This document shows, piece after piece, positions 63,257 through 64,000 of a stretch of 64,000 nt of DNA. The notes beneath the pieces were generated by a model, which did not search any database, was not told where the DNA came from, and saw nothing but the letters and a program-made list of their open reading frames with translations. The DNA lies in assembly GCF_031851795.1 (NCBI RefSeq), contig NZ_CP134696.1, forward strand, positions 372,001-436,000. The letters are read 5' to 3'. The stretch comes from Pontibacter sp. G13. Lineage in GTDB: Bacteria; Bacteroidota; Bacteroidia; J057. Within the stretch, counting starts at the first letter, position 1. Each line of letters begins with the position of its first letter. The translations under genes and the position numbers were made by a program.

Positions 63257-64000
63257 TTATTTCTTTTCGAAGTATTCGCCCATTACTTGTCCGGAAATGG
63301 ACACTTGCAGGAAATAGCGGCCTGCAGGAAGCTGCGCAACCGGGATCTGGATTTGGGTCACTCCTGTTGTGCTATGATGAAGCACCTCTCTACCTGCGGG
63401 ATCGAACAAGCTGATTTCGGTCTCGGATTCAGTGGGGAGCTCTGCGAGATGCATGGTTTTGACTACGGGATTGGGAAACAGGGTGATCCCCATTTTGCCC
63501 AAATCGGGAAGCATCTGCGAAGGTGATGGAGCCTGATCTTTGAGGTCGCCCTGAAATACATTTCCAGCAGGTTGGGCTGGCTTGGAAGCGGTCCTTCCCG
63601 CACAAGTCACCGCCAAGGGAATATCAAATACCAGATCGCTCGGTGAATCCGGCGTCTGATTTTCGTCGATCCACCAGATTCCCGTGATGTTGTCATCACC
63701 GAATGTATTGGGATCTTGTGGCACATTTCGCGTTTTGAAGGTCACCGTGCTTTGGCCAGTAGCCCAAAGGGTATCGCAAGCAGGCCCCCACCATTGCGCC
63801 AGAACAAAAGGAACATCCTTGACATTGGGATTGCTCACCACCCAAGAGAGTGAGTCATTGGAGGGATTGTAGCAGGTGTAATCCAAATCCAATCGCTGTA
63901 CGTTGCCGGGCATGGAGTAAAAGACTGTATCGGAGTTTCTTCCGGCGACATACCCCAGCTCCGAGTGATGGACCGCCTCCACCCAATAGGCATACGTCTG
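63257..64000 (-). CDS. C-terminal part of a T9SS-secreted protein
   Basis: Only the last 247 residues are in the window; the frame is open to the right edge (TYAYWVEAVHHSELGYVAG), so the start lies outside. YAYWVEAV is typical of the last strand of a fibronectin-III-like module. It is followed by a beta-rich segment (SLSWVVSNPNVKDVPFVLAQWWGPACDTLW) and a T9SS type A sorting domain (GITLFPNPVVKTMHLAELP..LPAGRYFLQVSISGQVMGEYFEKK). The protein should be exported by the type IX system; its activity is encoded outside the window. It ends at a terminator (63188). Confidence 0.85.
   Translation of the reverse strand, partial: QTYAYWVEAVHHSELGYVAGRNSDTVFYSMPGNVQRLDLDYTCYNPSNDSLSWVVSNPNVKDVPFVLAQWWGPACDTLWATGQSTVTFKTRNVPQDPNTFGDDNITGIWWIDENQTPDSPSDLVFDIPLAVTCAGRTASKPAQPAGNVFQGDLKDQAPSPSQMLPDLGKMGITLFPNPVVKTMHLAELPTESETEISLFDPAGREVLHHSTTGVTQIQIPVAQLPAGRYFLQVSISGQVMGEYFEKK

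Noticed and set aside
1-64000. CRISPR arrays, insertion sequences, phage genes or attachment sites
   Set aside because: No regularly spaced repeats, transposase motifs, integrase or phage structural genes were found; the only dispersed repeat is the non-coding composite element.

Overview
The window comes from a Bacteroidota chromosome, most likely an aquatic, polysaccharide-degrading member of the Saprospiria or Cytophagia type (lineage inferred). The evidence is two SusC/SusD pairs, a hybrid two-component regulator with an AraC output domain, five formylglycine sulfatases, several proteins with type IX secretion (T9SS) C-terminal sorting domains, and TAnnTTTG-type promoter elements in place of clear Shine-Dalgarno sites. 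No rRNA, tRNA, CRISPR array, transposase or integrase was found.

Layout. 1-1127 is the N-terminal part of an outer-membrane receptor that runs off the left edge. 1814-6116 is a tight minus-strand operon: a nucleoside-hydrolase-like lipoprotein followed by two sulfatases. 6233-8542 holds two outer-membrane barrel-type proteins transcribed divergently. 8704-11039 (minus) is a translationally coupled sulfatase and DUF1080 pair, divergent from a GH2 glycosidase (11203-13026). 13858-15582 is a secreted PKD/T9SS protein behind an AT-rich leader. 15986-20767 (minus) is a first SusC/SusD pair. 21812-22945 (minus) is a GH43 lipoprotein, divergent from the second SusC/SusD pair (23417-28034), which is followed by two FG-GAP/VCBS proteins, one carrying a haem c motif. 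33923-38408 is GH27, sulfatase, GH27. 38625-42968 is the hybrid sensor-regulator and 43188-44771 a fifth sulfatase. From about 44.8 kb the theme changes: an S45 acylase, a phosphodiesterase-like protein, a TonB receptor, a 1792-residue subtilisin-like protease, then on the minus strand a DUF2892 protein, a lipoprotein, a photolyase, a CIA30 protein, a Crp/Fnr regulator, an SGNH hydrolase, a TPR protein and the end of another T9SS protein.

How the genes work together (inference). The 1.8-44.8 kb stretch reads as one or two polysaccharide-utilisation loci for a sulfated, galactose-rich glycan. SusD binds and SusC imports oligosaccharides, sulfatases remove sulfate esters, GH27, GH2 and GH43 trim side chains, and the hybrid regulator senses a released sugar. 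No endo-acting depolymerase and no sulfatase-maturation enzyme is present, so both must be encoded elsewhere.

The least expected signal is a composite non-coding repeat of about 240 bp present in three intergenic copies (1387-1632, 13149-13400, and 55500-55740 on the minus strand). Each copy has two conserved blocks separated by a variable spacer. One copy lies between two terminator hairpins, as an independent transcription unit would.
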